NCBI GenBank assembly: GCA_934647145.1
Contig: CAKUFB010000058.1
Location: forward strand, 1-12,091
From: an uncultured Clostridia bacterium
GTDB taxonomy: Bacteria; Bacillota; Clostridia; Christensenellales; Aristaeellaceae
Length of the DNA stretch: 12,091 nucleotides
Reading direction: 5' to 3'
The position numbers and the translations under genes are program-made. Below the pieces are notes generated by a model. It was given only the letters and a program-made list of their open reading frames with translations. It was not told the DNA's origin and ran no database searches. Positions 6,678-12,091 of the stretch are shown here, piece after piece. Numbering within the stretch: the first letter of the stretch is position 1; each line of letters starts with the position of its first letter.

Positions 6678-7784
6678 TTATTGCATCATCTGCAGGTAGG
6701 CGGTCACGAAGCCCTCCAGATCGCCGTCCATGACCGAGGCGATGTCGCCCACCTCGTAGCCGGTGCGGTGATCCTTGACCATCGTATAGGGCTGGAAGAC
6801 GTAGGAGCGGATCTGGCTGCCCCACTCGATCTTCTTCATTTCGCCCTTCACGTCGCTCATCTGCTCCTGGCGCTCCTTCTCGTGCAGCTCGGCCAGCCGG
6901 GCGCGCAGCATCATCAGACAGGTCTCGCGGTTCTGGATCTGCGAGCGCTCGTTCTGGCACTGCACGACGATGCCGGTGGGCAGATGCGTCATGCGCACGG
7001 CCGAGTCGGTTCGGTTGACGTGCTGGCCGCCCTTGCCCGAGGCGCGGTAGGTGTCGATGCGCAGATCCTCGGTGCGGATCTCCATCGCGCCCTCGTCCTC
7101 GATGATGGGTGCCACGTCCAGCGAGGCGAACGACGTGTGCCTTCTCGCGTTCGCGTCGAACGGCGAAATGCGCACCAGGCGGTGTACGCCGCGCTCCGCC
7201 TTGAGGAAGCCGTAGGCGTAGTCGCCCGAGACCTGGAAGGTGACCGACTTGACGCCGGCCTCGTCGCCCTCGAGCAGGTCGAGCTCCCTGACCTCGAAGC
7301 CCATGCGCTCGCAGAAGCGGGTGTACATGCGGTAGAGCATCTGCGTCCAGTCCTGCGCCTCGGTGCCGCCCGCGCCGGCGTGCAGCGCCAGGATGCAGTC
7401 GCAGGTGTCGTACTGGTCGCGCAGCAGCGTGGTCAGGCGCAGCTGCTGAAGCTCCTCCTTGAGCTTTGCGAATTCGCTCTCGATCTCGGGCACCATCGAG
7501 CGGTCGTCCTCCGCGTCGGCCAGCTCCATCATGACCTCGATGTCGTCGGCGCGGTCGTTCAGGCTCTTGAAGTGGGTGAGCTTGCTCTCCACCGAATGCG
7601 CCTTGCGGTTGACCTTCTGGGCGCGCTCCATGTCGTCCCAGAAGCCGCTGGAGGCCATGTCCTCCTGATACTCGATCAGCTGCTCCTTCAGGCGCTCGAT
7701 GTCCAGCGATTTGCCGCACTCGGCAATCAGCGCGCGCACCTCGGACAGCTGCTGCTTAAAGCCCTCCATTTCAATCATAGGCAT
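6678..7784 (-). CDS. prfB: Peptide chain release factor 2 (RF2), single-frame gene
   Basis: RF2 recognises UGA and UAA stop codons and triggers peptide release in the ribosome. The 368-residue protein has the N-terminal helical domain (to about 110), the HAGAGGTEAQDW segment (135-146), the stop-codon-reading SPF tripeptide (207-209) that marks RF2 rather than RF1, and the catalytic GGQ (252-254) in ASGKGGQHVNRT. Unlike many RF2 genes it needs no +1 frameshift: where a CTT TGA C slip site is expected the sequence reads CTG GAC, residues L27-D28, in one open frame. The ATG at 7784 is nine bases after AAAGGAG. The gene ends one base before lit. No promoter was identified in the leader. Confidence 0.97.
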   Translation of the reverse strand: MPMIEMEGFKQQLSEVRALIAECGKSLDIERLKEQLIEYQEDMASSGFWDDMERAQKVNRKAHSVESKLTHFKSLNDRADDIEVMMELADAEDDRSMVPEIESEFAKLKEELQQLRLTTLLRDQYDTCDCILALHAGAGGTEAQDWTQMLYRMYTRFCERMGFEVRELDLLEGDEAGVKSVTFQVSGDYAYGFLKAERGVHRLVRISPFDANARRHTSFASLDVAPIIEDEGAMEIRTEDLRIDTYRASGKGGQHVNRTDSAVRMTHLPTGIVVQCQNERSQIQNRETCLMMLRARLAELHEKERQEQMSDVKGEMKKIEWGSQIRSYVFQPYTMVKDHRTGYEVGDIASVMDGDLEGFVTAYLQMMQ

Positions 7785-7840
7785 AGATTTACACTCCTTT
7801 TATTCGTCGCGGCTGATTCTCTCGCACAGGCTCATTCGCG

Positions 7841-7854
7841 CCGGATCGATCCGG
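7841..7854. repeat. 14-bp perfect palindrome in the prfB leader
   Basis: CCGGATCGATCCGG is a perfect 14-bp palindrome at 57-70 bases upstream of the prfB start, and it overlaps a second palindrome GGCCGCGGCC at 7853-7862. It could be a protein-binding dyad or part of the leader RNA structure. In GC-rich DNA short palindromes also arise by chance. Confidence 0.5.
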
Positions 7855-8067
7855 CCGCGGCCCTACGCGTCCAGCACACGCGCGTTGTATCGGTCGGTCT
7901 TCAGGTTATATCGCATCGACCGGCACGCCCGGTACAGGTCGAAATGCCCGCGGGAAACGTTCGAGAGGCGGTTTTTCTGCCGGGCAGTGCCCGGAGCCGG
8001 CTGCTTCCGCTTCCCCGCACGCAATGAAGCGTCTGAAAAAAGGTTTTTTGATCACACAGGCGTCTGC

Positions 8068-8083
8068 CCCTCTCGAGCTCTCC
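8068..8083 (-). repeat. 16-bp repeat copy shared with the right end of the window
   Basis: Read on the minus strand this is GGAGAGCTCGAGAGGG, identical to plus-strand 12025-12040. A partial echo, GTTCGAGAGG, lies at about 7958-7967 followed by a T-run, as in the minus strand of the right-end element. Both locations are intergenic, suggesting fragments of one dispersed repeat family. Confidence 0.5.
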
Positions 8084-8201
8084 CGAAAAGCACCTGCAAG
8101 AGGAAGATTCTGTCTGAACGGAATGCAGCTCTTGCCCGTCATGCAGGGAGCCCTCTGACGCGTCCTATCCCCCAGAAGGCGGGCGATTTCCGCGGGCAGG
8201 C

Positions 8202-10988
<2,787 letters not shown>

Positions 10989-11017
10989 GCGCTACTCCTC
11001 CATGCTATATTCGCTTT

Positions 11018-11046
11018 ATTGTACCATGATTTGTTTAATTCTACAA
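11018..11046 (-). promoter_or_regulatory. Predicted sigma-A promoter of secA (extended -10)
   Basis: On the minus strand, TTGTAG (11041-11046) is separated by exactly 17 bases from TACAAT (11018-11023), and the -10 is preceded by TGG, an extended -10 TGn. It lies about 30 bases upstream of the secA start with an AT-rich spacer. The -35 matches only in its TTG, so the extended -10 probably carries the strength. Confidence 0.72.
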
Positions 11047-11106
11047 CCTCACAGCGGCCTTGCTCACAAAAAAAGCATAAATTAGCCGCGCCTTTGCCCC
11101 GCGCGC

Positions 11107-11135
11107 TTGCCCAAATCCGCTCCGGGTGCTATAAT
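11107..11135 (+). promoter_or_regulatory. Predicted sigma-A promoter of the esterase gene (consensus -10)
   Basis: TTGCCC (11107-11112), a 17-base spacer and a perfect TATAAT (11130-11135), with TGC directly before the -10 giving an extended -10 element. The expected start of transcription is about 30 bases before the esterase ATG, close to its Shine-Dalgarno. It diverges from the secA promoter; the two -35 boxes are 60 bases apart. Confidence 0.8.
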
Positions 11136-11171
11136 AAAGGCGCAAATCCCATTTTCAAGGAGGATAAGACG

Positions 11172-11954
11172 ATGGCGCTTTGTCATGTGGACTTTTTTTC
11201 GAACGTACTGGGCCAGTGCATGCAGGCCGACGTGATCCTGCCGCAGCGCACCCGCGGCCAGATCGGCATGGAGGGTCATATTGAGGCGGGCAAGTACCCG
11301 ACGCTGTACCTTTTGCACGGCATGAGCGACGACCACACCATCTGGCAGCGGCGCACCAGCATCGAGCGCTACGCGACCGATTACGGCCTGGCCGTGGTCA
11401 TGCCGGGCGTGTCGCTGTCCTGGTACACCGACATGTACGCGAGCGACAAGTGCCGCTACTTTACCTACGTCGCAAAGGAGCTGCCCGAAATCTGCCGCGA
11501 CTTCTTCCCGAACATGTCCGAAAGGCGCGAGGACACCTGGGTGGCCGGCCTGTCGATGGGCGGCTACGGCGCGCTCAAGTGCGGCCTGCGGCAGTACGAT
11601 ACCTTCTCCAAGGCGGCCTCGCTCTCCGGCGCGGTGGACGTGTGCAAGCTGGAGCGCTACAACCTGGGCAACGCGCGCTATTGGGAGTCGGTCTTCGGCC
11701 CGGCTGAGCAGAACGTCGGCTCCGAAAACGACCTCTTCGCGCTGGCCGAAAGGTGCCCGGCCGAGAAGCGCCCCGAGCTGTTCATGTGGTGCGGCGAGCA
11801 GGACGGCCTGCTGGGCGACAACATTCGCCTGCGCGATCACCTGACCCGGCTGGGCTACGACCTGAGCTACAGCCAGTCGCCCGGCGATCATCAGTGGAAG
11901 TACTGGGACGAGCAGATTCAGAACGTGCTCGCCTGGATCTACAGGGATCGATAA
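11172..11954 (+). CDS. Esterase family alpha/beta hydrolase (esterase D / tributyrin esterase-like)
   Basis: A 260-residue serine hydrolase of the PF00756-type esterase family, which includes esterase D (S-formylglutathione hydrolase), tributyrin esterases and acetyl-xylan or feruloyl esterases. The core fold shows PTLYLLHGMSDDHTIW (43-58, oxyanion region) and the nucleophile elbow GLSMGGYG with Ser128. The likely acid is Asp211 in GEQDGLL and the likely base is His240 in GDHQWKYW, a complete triad in the normal order. No signal peptide is visible (start MALCHVDFFS), so it is probably cytoplasmic. The ATG at 11172 is eight bases after AAGGAGG and has its own strong promoter. It is transcribed alone, divergently from secA. 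The substrate cannot be told; short-chain acyl or acetyl esters are likely. Confidence 0.92.
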   Translation: MALCHVDFFSNVLGQCMQADVILPQRTRGQIGMEGHIEAGKYPTLYLLHGMSDDHTIWQRRTSIERYATDYGLAVVMPGVSLSWYTDMYASDKCRYFTYVAKELPEICRDFFPNMSERREDTWVAGLSMGGYGALKCGLRQYDTFSKAASLSGAVDVCKLERYNLGNARYWESVFGPAEQNVGSENDLFALAERCPAEKRPELFMWCGEQDGLLGDNIRLRDHLTRLGYDLSYSQSPGDHQWKYWDEQIQNVLAWIYRDR

Positions 11955-11978
11955 CCCCTGCCCGCAGGCACTGATAAA

Positions 11979-12004
11979 AGCCTTCCCGATAAAACGGGAA
12001 GGCT
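11979..12004. terminator. 10-bp perfect hairpin after the esterase gene, best T-run on the minus strand
   Basis: AGCCTTCCCG (11979-11988), a six-base loop and CGGGAAGGCT (11995-12004) form a perfect 10-bp stem starting 24 bases after the esterase stop. On the plus strand no T-run follows. On the minus strand it is followed by CTTTTAT, so it fits better as the terminator of a leftward gene beyond the window, though it may also shape the esterase transcript end. Confidence 0.6.
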
Positions 12005-12024
12005 CAGACTGTCGAAAAACCCCC

Positions 12025-12055
12025 GGAGAGCTCGAGAGGGCCGCAGCCCTCTCGA
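12025..12055. repeat. Palindromic intergenic repeat element
   Basis: TCGAGAGGGC (12032-12041), loop CGCA, and GCCCTCTCGA (12046-12055) form a perfect 10-bp inverted repeat. The overlapping word GGAGAGCTCGAGAGGG (12025-12040) recurs inverted at 8068-8083. Read on the minus strand, the element is followed by a T5 run (12015-12019). It may continue past the window end. Confidence 0.6.
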
Positions 12056-12091
12056 ACTTTCAATCGTGCCCAGCGGCGTGTACGGTGGGCA

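Larger units (their letters stand above)
7785..8201. other. 417-base secA-prfB intergenic region, no recognised gene
   Basis: Nothing here resembles a known protein, tRNA or rRNA. Readable frames exist on both strands, but none has a convincing start and ribosome site. The best candidate is a 17-codon minus-strand ORF (MRYNLKTDRYNARVLDA, 7863-7916) whose frame stays open leftward in reading for about 44 further codons. Bases 7987-8001 form a GC hairpin (CCGGGC-AGT-GCCCGG) without a U-tract on the minus strand. An A6-CC-T6 palindrome (8038-8051 on the minus strand) lies next to a 16-bp repeat shared with the right end. The region may be the remnant of a dispersed repeat or degraded gene. No clear secA terminator is seen. 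Confidence 0.5.

Overview
The window is a compact, GC-rich stretch of bacterial chromosome with Firmicutes/Clostridia gene content. Ten of its eleven protein genes lie on the minus strand and one, an esterase, on the plus strand at the right. The order thyX - rlmB - yacP/rae1 - sigH behind mrnC is a typical clostridial arrangement. SigH, mini-RNase III, a Lit/DUF1461 membrane protein and a SecA with a C-terminal zinc motif all agree with a Gram-positive, probably endospore-forming lineage. The high GC and good Shine-Dalgarno sites suggest an uncultured gut-type clostridium; genus is not decidable from this sequence.

In minus-strand reading order (right to left): secA (8202-10988) starts from a convincing extended -10 promoter at 11018-11046. 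A 417-base stretch without a recognisable gene follows (7785-8201), holding a 14-bp palindrome, a 16-bp repeat and a tiny ORF. Next come prfB (RF2, no programmed frameshift), lit and tsaD, tightly packed or overlapping. A 248-base gap (4730-4977) holds a dense cluster of DnaA boxes around an AT-rich core. After that a second tight block runs rhaB (rhamnulokinase) - mrnC - thyX - rlmB - yacP - sigH, with sigH cut off by the left edge. On the plus strand a divergent promoter (11107-11135) drives an esterase-family alpha/beta hydrolase, followed by a strong hairpin and a palindromic repeat that shares a 16-mer with the prfB leader region.

Most genes are housekeeping: protein export (secA), translation termination (prfB), tRNA modification (tsaD), lipoprotein remodelling (lit), rRNA maturation and methylation (mrnC, rlmB), ribosome-linked mRNA decay (yacP), thymidylate synthesis (thyX) and stationary-phase/sporulation transcription (sigH). 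The odd member is rhaB, a sugar kinase directly upstream of mrnC, where cysS usually sits in Bacillus-like operons.

The most interesting non-coding signal is the DnaA-box cluster at 4773-4963. It has three perfect TTATCCACA sites (two abutting) and about five near matches in 191 bp, next to a roughly 65% AT segment. It looks like a replication-origin or DnaA-regulatory region, yet no dnaA, dnaN, rpmH or rnpA gene is next to it. Other points of note are a 12-residue tandem repeat in an RG-rich RlmB N-terminal extension and a potentially structured thyX leader.
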